The translations under genes were made by a program, and so were the position numbers. 64,000 bases of DNA, from assembly GCF_002160025.1 (NCBI RefSeq), contig NZ_NFJU01000007.1:62001-126000 (forward strand), given 5' to 3'. Below are positions 54,975-64,000 of the stretch, one piece after another. The notes under the pieces were generated by a model. It did no database searches, had not been told where the DNA came from, and saw only the letters and a list, made by a program, of their open reading frames with translations. Every line of letters begins with the position of its first letter. Positions within the stretch are counted from its first letter, which is position 1. Source of the stretch: Anaeromassilibacillus sp. An200. Its GTDB lineage: Bacteria; Bacillota; Clostridia; Oscillospirales; Acutalibacteraceae.

Positions 54975-55487
54975 TTACTCTCCTCCCTTCTTCTCTGGCT
55001 GCGGCTCTTGTTCCGCATGTCGCTTCTCTTCCTCCAAAAACCGCTCCCGGACATGCGGAAAATCCGCCTGACGCTCCTCCCAGCAGCGGCGCTCTACAAT
55101 CTCCAGCAGCCGGGCCAATTCCTTTTGCTCTTCCTCACTAAGCGGTTCCAGAAGCCACTCATAAAACAGTTCCTCCAGATGCTGCTTGGAACTCCGGAGG
55201 GCGTCACCTTTTTCCGTGGCAAACAAAAGCTGACTGCGCCCGTCCGCCGGGTTCGGCTCCCGCCGCAGATATCCCTTCGCCTGCAAGCTGGCCAGCTGGC
55301 GTGCCGCCGCTCCTTTATCAATCTCCAGCCTCCGGCACAGCTCTGTCATCGTCGTTCCCGGATGCCATCGCACATAGAGCAGCACATCCAGTTCCGAGGG
55401 TCCGATGCCCATCCGCCGCATGATCTGGTGGGTGAAAATTCCGACCCCACGGGCAATCCTTGTGATCCGCCTCTCTGTCACATCCAT
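54975..55487 (-). CDS. MarR-family transcriptional regulator
   Basis: 170 residues. Winged-helix MarR domain: TTMTELCRRLEIDKGAAARQ (recognition helix) followed by the wing LRREPNPADGRSQLLFAT. The acidic and basic C terminus is unstructured. It heads the operon with the heterodimeric exporter and probably represses it until a drug binds. An inverted repeat overlapping the promoter is the likely operator. Confidence 0.9.
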   Translation of the reverse strand: MDVTERRITRIARGVGIFTHQIMRRMGIGPSELDVLLYVRWHPGTTMTELCRRLEIDKGAAARQLASLQAKGYLRREPNPADGRSQLLFATEKGDALRSSKQHLEELFYEWLLEPLSEEEQKELARLLEIVERRCWEERQADFPHVRERFLEEEKRHAEQEPQPEKKGGE

Positions 55488-55509
55488 CGTATGCCCTCCT
55501 CTCTCTAAA

Positions 55510-55554
55510 TAGATGATACATCAACTAAATAAAAAAAGAAAGACTTTTTTGCAA
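55510..55554 (-). promoter_or_regulatory. Promoter and MarR operator of the exporter operon
   Basis: On the minus strand TTGCAA (plus 55549-55554), 17 bases, TATTTA (plus 55526-55531). The imperfect palindrome TAGATGAT-AC-ATCAACTA at 55510-55527 (7 of 8 pairs) touches the -10, an ideal place for autorepression by the MarR protein. Confidence 0.68.
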
Positions 55555-55565
55555 TAAAACAAAAA

Positions 55566-55605
55566 AGTGCCCCTTTCCAGAACCGAAGCTCCGGAAAGGG
55601 GCACT
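55566..55605 (-). terminator. Terminator of the gap gene
   Basis: AGTGCCCCTTTCC (55566-55578) pairs with GGAAAGGGGCACT (55593-55605); on the minus strand a long T run follows. It isolates gap from the MarR-exporter operon. Confidence 0.9.
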
Positions 55606-55676
55606 TGCATCAGAAACGGTCAGACCGCAAAAACGTCGTGATCCATCTTTGCGGAAAACCTTCCCGACAGAAATTC

Positions 55677-56758
<1,082 letters not shown>

Positions 56759-56774
56759 GTAGGTTGATATAAAT

Positions 56775-57734
56775 TTAACGGTCATTTTCAGAATTATTTT
56801 TCGGGAAGGGACTTTTTTCCCTCGGCAGGAAGGTTTCCGTCGCCCCATACGCTTCGTTCAGCCGATCGGCAAAGTCCTGCGTCTCGTCGCTGGAAGCGTT
56901 CTCCTCTTCCTCTTCCGGTTCGTCCTCCTGCACGGGCTGCAAAACGGGCTTTGCACGGTGCAGGGTCAGAAGGAAAAAGAAAGCAAACAGCGCCGCCACG
57001 CCGTTCATCAGATACATGCCGAACGGATAGGAGGTCACGGGAGAAACGCCCATCACCCGCAGCACCAGCTCCGGCACCACCGTCACCACAGCAAATTGGA
57101 TCGCCATCAGGCCGAAGCGCACAGCATCCCGCGCGCTCCGCTCAGGCTCGATCCCCGCATGAAGCTTCGCATAGGCGAAGAAAAAGAGCAGAAGGAACAC
57201 CACCGAGAAGGTGTCATACACATTTTCCGCGATGTTCACAGAGCCGGAATAGGTGATAAACAGCGCCACCAGACACACACAGCCCCACAGGGGAGGCAGC
57301 AGGGCGGGAATCGGATGGTTCCGCCAGAAATTCTTCCCCACAGCATGGCCGTAGGCCTGCAGCAGCAGGATGATGCCCGCAAGAATCCCCGCCGCCGCGA
57401 GAATCCCGTTCATGACCGTATTTTCCACGCTCGGCACACCGAGCAGGCTGAACAGAGATTGTCCGCAGAATAAAAATCCCGTAAACATCGCCGCTGCCGC
57501 GGTGGGCAGGCTTTGCAGCGGCAGCTCCGGCACGGGCGCGGGGCTTCGGGCGGTGTCGGCATACAGCAGAACACAGCCCGCCATCAAGGCGATAAAGACG
57601 ATCGCCGTCGTCAGATAGCCGTCTGTATAAAAACCCGTGTCCGCCTCCAGAAGGAAGAGCGTCTGGTACAGGCGCACGGGCAGGGCAATGACAAGGGTAA
57701 TCCAGAAAATACGCCAAATGCGTTTGGTAATCAT
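56775..57734 (-). CDS. Polytopic membrane protein of unknown function
   Basis: 319 residues, eight or so hydrophobic helices up to about residue 260, then a hydrophilic acidic tail rich in Glu (EDEPEEEEENASSDE) of about 60 residues. No family recognised. The start at 57734 is preferred because CGGGAG is spaced correctly; a GTG three codons upstream is possible. It lies downstream of citrate synthase on the same strand but beyond a hairpin, and upstream of gap. Confidence 0.7.
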   Translation of the reverse strand: MITKRIWRIFWITLVIALPVRLYQTLFLLEADTGFYTDGYLTTAIVFIALMAGCVLLYADTARSPAPVPELPLQSLPTAAAAMFTGFLFCGQSLFSLLGVPSVENTVMNGILAAAGILAGIILLLQAYGHAVGKNFWRNHPIPALLPPLWGCVCLVALFITYSGSVNIAENVYDTFSVVFLLLFFFAYAKLHAGIEPERSARDAVRFGLMAIQFAVVTVVPELVLRVMGVSPVTSYPFGMYLMNGVAALFAFFFLLTLHRAKPVLQPVQEDEPEEEEENASSDETQDFADRLNEAYGATETFLPREKSPFPKNNSENDR

Positions 57735-57901
57735 GGGCGACACTCCCGTTTTCTTGATACTTCTGCTATTATACTCTGCCCGGGAAAAGGTATATTTCTT
57801 TTATAGAATTATAATTTTTCCATGAAAAAAAATCCCTCACATGCGCAAGAACGGCCCGGCTTCCCGCTCTGCCGCACCGTCTTTTTCTGAAAAAACGATG
57901 G

Positions 57902-57921
57902 AAAAAAGCCGGAAACCGGGC
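57902..57921 (-). terminator. Terminator after citrate synthase
   Basis: On the minus strand a short GCCCGG/CCGGC hairpin (plus 57908-57921) is followed by T6. A competing longer pairing with GGCCCGG near 57855 is possible. Confidence 0.5.
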
Positions 57922-57943
57922 CGCCAAATGGACGCGGCGGAGC

Positions 57944-59314
57944 TTATCTGCGCTCGTCCAGCGGAATATAGGTTTTCTGCTGGGCCAGGGAACGATAAGC
58001 CGGACGCATGATCCGGCCGCACGTCTCAATCTCCTCGATCCGGTGCGCGCACCAGCCCGCGATGCGGGACACGGCAAACAGCGGCGTGTAGAGATCGCTC
58101 GGGATCCCCAGGCACTCATACACCAGGCCGGAATAGAAGTCGACATTGGCGGAGATCACCTTGGAATCTCCCTTCACACCGGCAAAGACCTCCGGAGCCA
58201 GCCGTTCCACACGCTCAAAAAGGTCAAACTCCCGCAGCATCCCGCGCTCGCCCGCGATCTTTCTCGCCTTCTGCTTGAGAATCACCGCGCGCGGGTCGGA
58301 AATGGTGTAAACGGCATGACCCATTCCATAGATCAGGCCGGAATGATCGCCCACTTCTTTGCGTACAATTCTAGCAAGGTAATCCTTCACCTGCGCGTCG
58401 CTCTCCCAATCCTTCACATTCTGCATCAGGTCGCCCATCATCATCATGACGCGATGATTGGCGCCGCCGTGACGCGGCCCCTTGAGAGAACCGATGGCAG
58501 CGGAAATCGCCGAATAGATGTCTGTCCCCGTGGAGGACAGAACGCGGGCCGTAAAGGTGGAGTTATTGCCGCCGCCGTGTTCCGCGTGAATCATCATGCA
58601 CAGGTCGAGAAGCTTTGCCTCCTCGTCGGTAAACTGCCGGTCCGGACGGATCGCGTTGAGGATAGCTTCCGCTGTGGAATGCTCCGGATTGAGCGGATGG
58701 AAGAACATGCTCTGTTTGTCGTAATGGCGGCGCTTGACCTGATAGGCATACGTCATGATGGTAGGCAAGCGGGCGATGAGCTGCATCGACTGACGCATAT
58801 TGTTTTCCAGCGAAATATCATCCGGATTGTCGTCATAGGAATACAAAGCAAGAACTGAGCGTGCCAGCTTGTTCATGATATTGCGCGACGGAGCCTTGAT
58901 GATCATATCCTCAGCAAAATATTCCGGGAGCTCACGGTAGCTGTTGATTACCGCGGAAAAACGCTCCAGCTGTTCCCGTGTGGGCTGCTTGCCGAAAAGC
59001 AGAAGCCAGGACACTTCCTCAAAGCCAAAACGGTTTTCCCTCGCGCAGCCCTCCACAATGTCGCACACATCAATGCCGCGGTAAGTCAGCCGGCCTTCGT
59101 CCGGGATGCGCTCCCCGTCGTCGATCAGATAACCGTGCACGTTGCAGATCAGGGTCAGACCAGCCATCACACCTGTTCCGTCCGGATTGCGCAGGCCCCG
59201 CTTGACATTGTACAAATCAAAGCTTTCCGGCGCAATCTTGTTGTTCGCACGGAATTCCTCGCACAGATCCGCAAGCGTTTCCTGCCGCGTCTTCCCCTTC
59301 ACCTGTTTCTCCAT
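57944..59314 (-). CDS. gltA: Citrate synthase
   Basis: Condenses acetyl-CoA and oxaloacetate; 456 residues. Catalytic residues: His in MIHAEHGGGNNST near residue 245, His in YGMGHAVYTISDPRA near 325 and Asp in NVDFYSGLVYECLG near 385. A 2-methylcitrate activity cannot be ruled out. The ATG after AGGGAG is chosen; a longer frame upstream has no ribosome site. It is a long-form enzyme of the type common in Clostridia. Confidence 0.92.
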   Translation of the reverse strand: MEKQVKGKTRQETLADLCEEFRANNKIAPESFDLYNVKRGLRNPDGTGVMAGLTLICNVHGYLIDDGERIPDEGRLTYRGIDVCDIVEGCARENRFGFEEVSWLLLFGKQPTREQLERFSAVINSYRELPEYFAEDMIIKAPSRNIMNKLARSVLALYSYDDNPDDISLENNMRQSMQLIARLPTIMTYAYQVKRRHYDKQSMFFHPLNPEHSTAEAILNAIRPDRQFTDEEAKLLDLCMMIHAEHGGGNNSTFTARVLSSTGTDIYSAISAAIGSLKGPRHGGANHRVMMMMGDLMQNVKDWESDAQVKDYLARIVRKEVGDHSGLIYGMGHAVYTISDPRAVILKQKARKIAGERGMLREFDLFERVERLAPEVFAGVKGDSKVISANVDFYSGLVYECLGIPSDLYTPLFAVSRIAGWCAHRIEEIETCGRIMRPAYRSLAQQKTYIPLDERR

Positions 59315-59390
59315 CCTTGAGCTCTCCCTTCCTCGTCCCTGCAACGGGCGCGACTTTATTTCTTTATTCTATCAAAGCGATATGCTCTTT

Positions 59391-59419
59391 ATTGTAGCGC
59401 ACACAACCTGCAAAGTCAA
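59391..59419 (-). promoter_or_regulatory. Sigma-A promoter of citrate synthase
   Basis: On the minus strand TTGACT (plus 59414-59419), 17 bases, TACAAT (plus 59391-59396). Confidence 0.72.
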
Positions 59420-59433
59420 TCATTCTTCCCTTC

Positions 59434-59467
59434 AAAATGCAATTTTATTTTCTTGAAATTGCATTTT
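59434..59467. repeat. 12-bp perfect inverted repeat
   Basis: AAAATGCAATTT (59434-59445) and AAATTGCATTTT (59456-59467) with a 10-base spacer lie just upstream of the citrate synthase promoter, in the 251-base divergent gap with spoIID. It may be an operator or a small terminator. No clear sporulation-sigma promoter for spoIID could be fixed. Confidence 0.6.
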
Positions 59468-59565
59468 TCTGCCATATGACCGAAAAAATAAAATTTATAG
59501 CGGAAATTATGAATAATCAAATCTTATTTCTGTAAATTCCCCATGCAAGAAAAAAGGAGGAGCCT

Positions 59566-60564
59566 ATGAAAAGAAATGTTGTGGAATGCCTGATTCTCGC
59601 ACTGCTGCTCTTTGTGATCCCTCTGTTTGCCATGGGAGGAGCCCCTCATGAAGAGAACAGCGGCGAGACCTCTTCCGCCGCCCCCGCTCCCGAGCCGGAA
59701 AGCGGAGACACAGAGGATGACTTCGCCATCCTTGACACCTCGACCGGGAATGTGATCCATGTCAGCCGCCTGGAATTCCTGCGCGGCGGCGCGGCGGCGG
59801 AGATCCCCCCCTCCTATGAGCTGGAAGCGCTCAAAGCTCAGGCAGCTGCGGCCTACACCTACTACGCCCGCCTGCGCGAGCAGCAGGAGCAGTCCCCCGA
59901 TCCGGCCCTGAAAGGCGCCGATTTTTCCGCAAACCTTTCCATCGGGGAAAAATATGTCACGCCCGAGCTGATGAAAAGCCGGTACGGGGATCGCTATGAA
60001 GAATACTATGCCAAGCTGGATGAGGCGGCCCACGCTGTCAATGGGCTGGTGCTGCGCAGCGGGGGCGAATTGATCGACGCGGTCTTTTACGCCATCTCCG
60101 CCGGAGTGACGGAGAGCTCCGCGGATATCTGGGGCGGCGAGCGCAGCTATTTGGTTCCCGTGGCCAGCCCGGGTGACTGCTACGCCGCGGGCTACCGAAC
60201 CTCCGCCGTGTTCAGCGCGGAGGAGCTCAAAACCTCCCTCCTCTCCGCGGATGCCTCCTTGACGTTTGGAGACGATCCGGCTGCCTGGCTGACAGATTTG
60301 CAGCGGACGGGCTCTGGCTCCGTTCTCTCGCTGACCGTGGGCGGCGTATCGATGGACGGCGGAAAATTCCGCTCCGCCCTCGGCCTGCGCTCCCAAAACT
60401 TCACCTTTACGTTCGCGGACAACAGCTTCACCTTCACTGTGTGCGGCTATGGCCATGGCGTGGGCATGAGCCAGGTCGGAGCACAGTATATGGCGGAGCA
60501 GGGGGCCTCCTGGGAGGAAATTCTGCACTGGTACTATCCGGGAATTTCCATTGAAGCGCTGTAA
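59566..60564 (+). CDS. SpoIID/LytB-type lytic transglycosylase
   Basis: 332 residues with an N-terminal membrane anchor (residues 8-28), a Ser/Pro/Glu linker and a SpoIID domain. The catalytic Glu is in PPSYELEALKAQAAAAYTYY near residue 86, the ESSADIWGG block is near 185, and the C-terminal GYGHGVGMSQVGAQYMAEQG is the family signature. It cleaves denuded peptidoglycan during engulfment. RBS AAGGAGGAG. It is not next to spoIIQ or spoIIID, so it could be a SpoIID paralog. Confidence 0.9.
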   Translation: MKRNVVECLILALLLFVIPLFAMGGAPHEENSGETSSAAPAPEPESGDTEDDFAILDTSTGNVIHVSRLEFLRGGAAAEIPPSYELEALKAQAAAAYTYYARLREQQEQSPDPALKGADFSANLSIGEKYVTPELMKSRYGDRYEEYYAKLDEAAHAVNGLVLRSGGELIDAVFYAISAGVTESSADIWGGERSYLVPVASPGDCYAAGYRTSAVFSAEELKTSLLSADASLTFGDDPAAWLTDLQRTGSGSVLSLTVGGVSMDGGKFRSALGLRSQNFTFTFADNSFTFTVCGYGHGVGMSQVGAQYMAEQGASWEEILHWYYPGISIEAL

Positions 60565-60573
60565 CAGCCGACT

Positions 60574-61931
60574 TTATTCCGCTTCCTTTTCGCCGCGATC
60601 ATGAGGAACGGATGTCCTTTTCTTATAAAGATAATAGGAAAGGATGGCGGCAGCCATTTCGGTAATCCAAAACGCATGCCATACACCAACCGCTTCCAAA
60701 AAATGGCTCAAAAGAAAAGCGGCGGGAATAATCAGCACCGTATACCGGAGCAGGGAAATCACCAGAGAGGGGCTTCCCATTCCCAAACCTTCCAGGGCCC
60801 CGCTGGAAATGACGGACACAGAAGAAACCATAAATCCCACACTGATAATGCGCAAAGCAATGCTTCCTGCCGCAATCGTTTCCGGGTTGGTGGAGAACAA
60901 TCCGATCAACTGGCCGGGAATCAGCAACAGAGCGCCGTCCCCACCGCCATAATGCAGGCGGAGAGCACTAGCGACACACGGTAGATTTTTTGGACTCTGC
61001 CGTATTCCCTTGCTCCAAAATTGTACCCAATGATGGGACGCATTCCCTGAACAATTCCATTTGCGGGCAGATACAGGAAAGTTTGCAGTTTATAGTAGAC
61101 CCCCAAAACCAAAACATAGACCTGCGAATAGGCGGATAAAATAATGTTCAAACACGAAATGAGCAAAGAAGGAAGCGCCAAATTCAGGGTTGCGGGAATA
61201 CCAATCGAATACATTTTTTTCGTTAAGTTCCAATCCCATGCAGACGCTTTCCAAGAAAGGCGCACCGGAAATTTTCCAATTCCATAGCACAGCACATAAA
61301 GCACCAAGCTCAGAGTTTGACCAATCCCCGTTGCGAAAGCCGCGCCCTCAATTCCCATTTCCGGGAAAGGCCCCCAGCCAAAAATCAAGAGGGGATCCAA
61401 AACGATATTTGCCACGCAGCCTGACATCATGCAGACCATGGTCATCAGCATCTTTCCGACAGCCTGAGAAATCTTCTCCATCGACATGGAAAGAGCCACA
61501 ATCACGGCAAAAGCAACGGCAATTCTGGAATACCGTACCCCCAGATCGATCACCTGTTCATCTGTAGTAAACAGACGGAGAAAAAACGGGATCACCAGGA
61601 TACATCCAATCGTCAGAACAATCCCATGGATGATATTGCAGATGATACTCTGCGCAGCGGCAGCATTCGCTTTCTGATGTTCCTGTGCTCCCAGATGGTA
61701 ATAAATGACAGCGTTTGCACCGATCGAAAATCCTATCGTAACCGCATTGATCAGGTTTTGTATGGGAAATACGAGCGACAGTGCCGTCATGGCGTCTTCA
61801 CTGATCTGGGCCACATAATAGCTGTCAACAATGTTGTACAAAGACGCTACCATCATGGACAGTACCATTGGAAAAGACATGGACAAGACCAACGGCAGGA
61901 CAGGTCTGGTTTTCATAAACGTTTGCTGCAT
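60574..61931 (-). pseudogene. MATE-family efflux transporter, frameshifted
   Basis: Together the two frames give a 452-residue MATE transporter: FPMVLSMMVASLYNIVDSYY near the N terminus and GIVQGMRPIIGYNFGAREYG near residue 310. The first frame (60921-61931) ends early after CIMAVGTAL; the second (from about 60930 to 60574) continues with LIPGQLIGLFSTNPE. A single missing base near 60930 explains the break. It is not in a homopolymer. It may be a real pseudogene or a sequencing error. An attenuator-like leader lies upstream. Confidence 0.8.
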
Positions 61932-61964
61932 TCTCCGGATTCCTCTTTTCTTCTCTGGTAAAAT

Positions 61965-62048
61965 AAAAAAAGCTATATCTCCCCTTGTTTATCTCACCCA
62001 CAAGGAAAAATATAGCTTTCGCTTTTTCAGAATATCATGTTTTCCCAT
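61965..62048 (-). promoter_or_regulatory. Attenuator-like leader with possible leader peptide
   Basis: On the minus strand, AAAGCTATAT...ATATAGCTTT plus an inner CCTTGT/ACAAGG form a stem of about 19 pairs (plus 61969-62019), followed by T7 (61965-61971). A 19-codon frame (plus 61989-62048, ending KLYFSLWVR) runs through the left arm and stops in the loop. That is the layout of ribosome-controlled attenuation of resistance genes. It may equally be the retron's terminator. No convincing ribosome site precedes the small frame. Confidence 0.6.
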
Positions 62049-62057
62049 TGATGTCAA
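62029..62057 (-). promoter_or_regulatory. Consensus promoter ahead of the MATE gene
   Basis: On the minus strand perfect TTGACA (plus 62052-62057), 17 bases, TATTCT (plus 62029-62034). Transcripts would start near 62022, only a few bases before the hairpin, which would exclude the leader-peptide start. The two readings conflict. Confidence 0.55.
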
Positions 62058-62152
62058 TAAAATTCCGACACCTGTATGCGCACACTATTTTATTTAAACA
62101 AACAGCAAGTATTTCCCAAAATATTTGAATTTCCTTTCCCAGCATGAAGAAA

Positions 62153-63837
62153 TCATTGTCGAACAATTAGACTTAGCTTATCCAACAAGGGACGAAAACC
62201 ACTAAAATCAATCTGCTCAAAGTGGTTCAACACATATTGGGAAAAAATTTCCTTACCATAATATTTTTCGGTATCGTACTTATCTTTTAAGCACAGATTT
62301 TTTCCACCTATAAGAAGATTAAGCGTTTCTTCCGAAAATAAATCTTCAATTTCGCACTCAGTTTTTTCTAAAACTAAAGGATTCGTTAATAAATATAGTT
62401 TTCCACTATTAAACACTTTTAGACATAATTCATTTCGCAATTGGTCTATTTGAGTTTCTGAAAACTTTTGCTCGTTCAAGAATTTTCTTAATGGTCGTTT
62501 ACTTTCCAATTCATTATCAAACAAAAGAATCACTGGTGCCTTAGGTTGCGTTCCCATTCTCAAAAAATAGGCAAAATAATTTGGATAATTTTTACTTTCC
62601 CTCCCTTTTCCACCTACAAAATATTTATAAATATTTTGAATTGTATCCGCTCCATCTGCTTGGACACCTAAAAAATATCGCAGCCTTTTTGTCCGTTTCA
62701 TGAACGAAAACTTAAATCTAAATTTTCCATCTTTAGATTTGGTAATAAGATTAGGATACTCGTTATACAAAGATTTCAGTGCAGCTTTTAAATACCGGAC
62801 ATCTGTTTTTCCTTCTGTCACAAGTATTGGAATATCATTTCCATAAAAAAACTTATAAAACAAAAACCGTTTGAACTCCCGTTCTCTTCCACTTAAAAGA
62901 CCAAATTCGTGCTTCTCTCCATCGTGTTGATTATTATAACAGTTCAGTTGGTTTATAAAAGAGAAACGACCTTCTAATTGCTCGATTGTACCTGCTTGTC
63001 CGTCTATAGTAAATTCACCTTTTTTATAAAGTGAATGCGCCATTGCCTTTGTCTTTCTATAATAATCTTGCGCAACATTTACTTTTTGATTTACAACAAG
63101 ACCTGTCACTTTTTGTTGTGAATCTTTATATACCAACCGCGTTTTCTTTTCGTTAATTTTAAAGCCAGCACGTTCAATTTCTTTTTGAATTGCACAAAGA
63201 AACTCATCTTTACGCTCAACAAATGCTTTGTCGTTTGTCGAAAATGTCAAGTCATCAGCATATCTTGTATAATCAAGTTTGTATCTCTTTGCAAGCTTAA
63301 GCAATCTATTATCCAAAATTTGGCATATCAGATTTGTAATGATGGGTGAGGTTGGCGCCCCCTGCGGTAAACATCCTTCAAAACATGTTAACTGTGCAAC
63401 TACAGTAGCAACTTCTATCGGCAAAGCAAAATTTCTGTTTTTTTCAAAAAAACCTCTAACCCGACCAAAATGGAAACTATCAAAAAAATCCTGAAGATCA
63501 ATATTTAGTATATATTTTTTATTTCTATGTATTTGAGCATTTGTTACAATACTTTTCCCTTTTTTAAATCCATGGGCAATATTGGAATTTACGCCTATAC
63601 CTGTCCAAATATTTCGTTGACAGCTCTCTAATTTGCTCGCCAACTTTTTCTGTATGGATTTCAATTCACTTGATGGAGCTTTAATTGTACGAATATTTCC
63701 ATCTTTCTTTAATATTCCAAATGAAGTATAAAAGTTTTCTACTTTTTTACATATAAAACATATGTCAACGCTTTCCGAGGAACTTCCAAAAAATCTGCCA
63801 ATTCATTTCTTGAAGCAATATCACAAAATGGCTTCAT
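62153..63837 (-). CDS. Retron reverse transcriptase-TOPRIM fusion, expressed only with a -1 frameshift
   Basis: The ATG at 63837 (AGGAG eight bases upstream) opens 32 codons ending in LTYVLYVKK and a TAG. The -1 frame continues VENFYTSFGILKKDG and the full reverse transcriptase. The joined product has 561 residues. Residue positions: motif NAQIH 100-104 (retron NAxxH), catalytic YADD 193-196, VTG 244-246 (retron motif). A C-terminal TOPRIM-like domain has Glu in VTEGKTD (342-346) and D-N-E at 441-443. This layout resembles retron Eco2 (Ec67), where the TOPRIM part is the effector. AT-rich, unlike its neighbours. The msr-msd-like RNA lies directly upstream. Confidence 0.87.
63742..63748 (-). 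other. Slippery heptamer A AAA AAG at the frame switch
   Basis: On the minus strand the zero frame reads GTA AAA AAG TAG. The A AAA AAG heptamer is a classical -1 slip site, and slipping gives AAA AAA then GTA GAA, restoring the reverse transcriptase. No strong downstream stem or upstream Shine-Dalgarno stimulator is visible, so a lost A in a 7-A run is the alternative. Confidence 0.6.
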
Positions 63838-63854
63838 AATATGCTCTCCTAATC

Positions 63855-63992
63855 AAAGAGCACATGGCAACTCATTATGCAGCAAAAGTATCTATCCCTG
63901 TTTACGATTAAAGAATGATAAAGGGCTAAAGTCCCCACCATTTTAGTCAACACCCGCGATCCGCGAGTACAAAATCTTGCCATGTGCTCCTT
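63855..63992 (-). ncRNA. Retron msr-msd non-coding RNA
   Basis: A 13-bp perfect inverted repeat, GAGCACATGGCAA at 63858-63870 with its complement at 63977-63989 (plus three more pairs beyond a one-base bulge), bounds 106 bases, the a1/a2 arrangement of retrons. Inside, from the 5' side on the minus strand, are a 7-bp hairpin with GAT loop (about 63950-63967), a CTAAA/TTTAG hairpin and a CCC/GGG hairpin. A G at 63976, just after a1, is a candidate branching guanosine. It ends 18 bases before the reverse transcriptase ATG. The exact msd limits are not known. Confidence 0.75.
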
Positions 63993-64000
63993 TTATAGTA

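Noticed and set aside
60574-60927. Separate small membrane protein
   Set aside because: It is the C-terminal quarter of the frameshifted MATE transporter, continuing the helix pattern of the upstream frame.
62153-63664. Start of the retron reverse transcriptase at the internal TTG at 63664
   Set aside because: The frame continues upstream with typical retron sequence (VENFYTSFGILKKDG) that joins the ATG-initiated 32-codon frame, so the internal start would cut the domain.
63855-63992. Reading the repeat-bounded region as a CRISPR repeat-spacer or a simple terminator
   Set aside because: There are only two inverted arms rather than direct repeats and no T tract; the location just before a retron reverse transcriptase fits msr-msd.

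Overview
The window reads as chromosomal DNA from a spore-lineage, mucosal or gut-type Clostridia (Bacillota; my guess is Oscillospiraceae or a relative). The evidence is a Spo0A, a SpoIID-like protein, strong AGGAGG ribosome binding sites, lplABC-type sugar importers, GH29 fucosidases and a moderately high GC content. The species cannot be named from the sequence. No rRNA, tRNA, CRISPR array or insertion sequence was seen.

Layout. (1) 1-12 kb: two sulfated/fucosylated-glycan loci meet tail to tail. The plus-strand locus is an lplB fragment, lplC-type permease, solute-binding lipoprotein, sulfatase and GH29 fucosidase. The minus-strand locus is a second importer with two more sulfatases, and a membrane-anchored AraC regulator diverges from it (12.5-14.6 kb). 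(2) 14.7-20.9 kb: an L-fucose operon (fucA-fucU-kinase-fucI) with a divergent cupin/AraC regulator and a GNAT enzyme. Fucose released by the fucosidases would go through isomerase, kinase and aldolase to DHAP and lactaldehyde. (3) 20.9-28.2 kb: spo0A, a BceAB-like peptide-antibiotic ABC pair, a SMI1/KNR4-LRR-like protein, an internally deleted gene remnant, and a tiny membrane protein coupled to a monofunctional transglycosylase. Two near-identical operator-like palindromes suggest that the ABC pair and the transglycosylase share an envelope-stress regulator. (4) 28.2-41.4 kb: a large minus-strand sugar catabolic cluster with an importer, two paralogous GH-A-like hydrolases, xylose-isomerase-like TIM barrel, lyxose-isomerase-like cupin, 2-hydroxyacid dehydrogenase, split transketolase, glycerate kinase, crotonase and FadR-type GntR regulator. 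Matching putative operators lie at two places. The substrate is unknown and the pathway may be undescribed. (5) 41.6-51.2 kb: membrane proteins, a two-component system, MATE transporter, lipoprotein, Gfo/Idh/MocA oxidoreductase, AraC plus a second GH29 fucosidase, and an SGNH hydrolase. (6) 51.4-60.6 kb: a heterodimeric ABC exporter with MarR regulator, gap, a membrane protein, citrate synthase and spoIID. (7) 60.6-64 kb: a frameshifted MATE gene behind an attenuator-like leader, then a clearly AT-rich retron.

The most notable item is the retron at the right edge. A msr-msd-like non-coding RNA is bounded by 13-bp inverted repeats. It precedes a retron reverse transcriptase (NAxxH, YADD, VTG motifs) fused to a TOPRIM-like nuclease domain. 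The reverse transcriptase is split between two frames exactly at an A AAA AAG heptamer followed at once by TAG. This is either programmed -1 frameshifting or a one-base deletion. All functions are inferred by reading the sequence; no searches were run.
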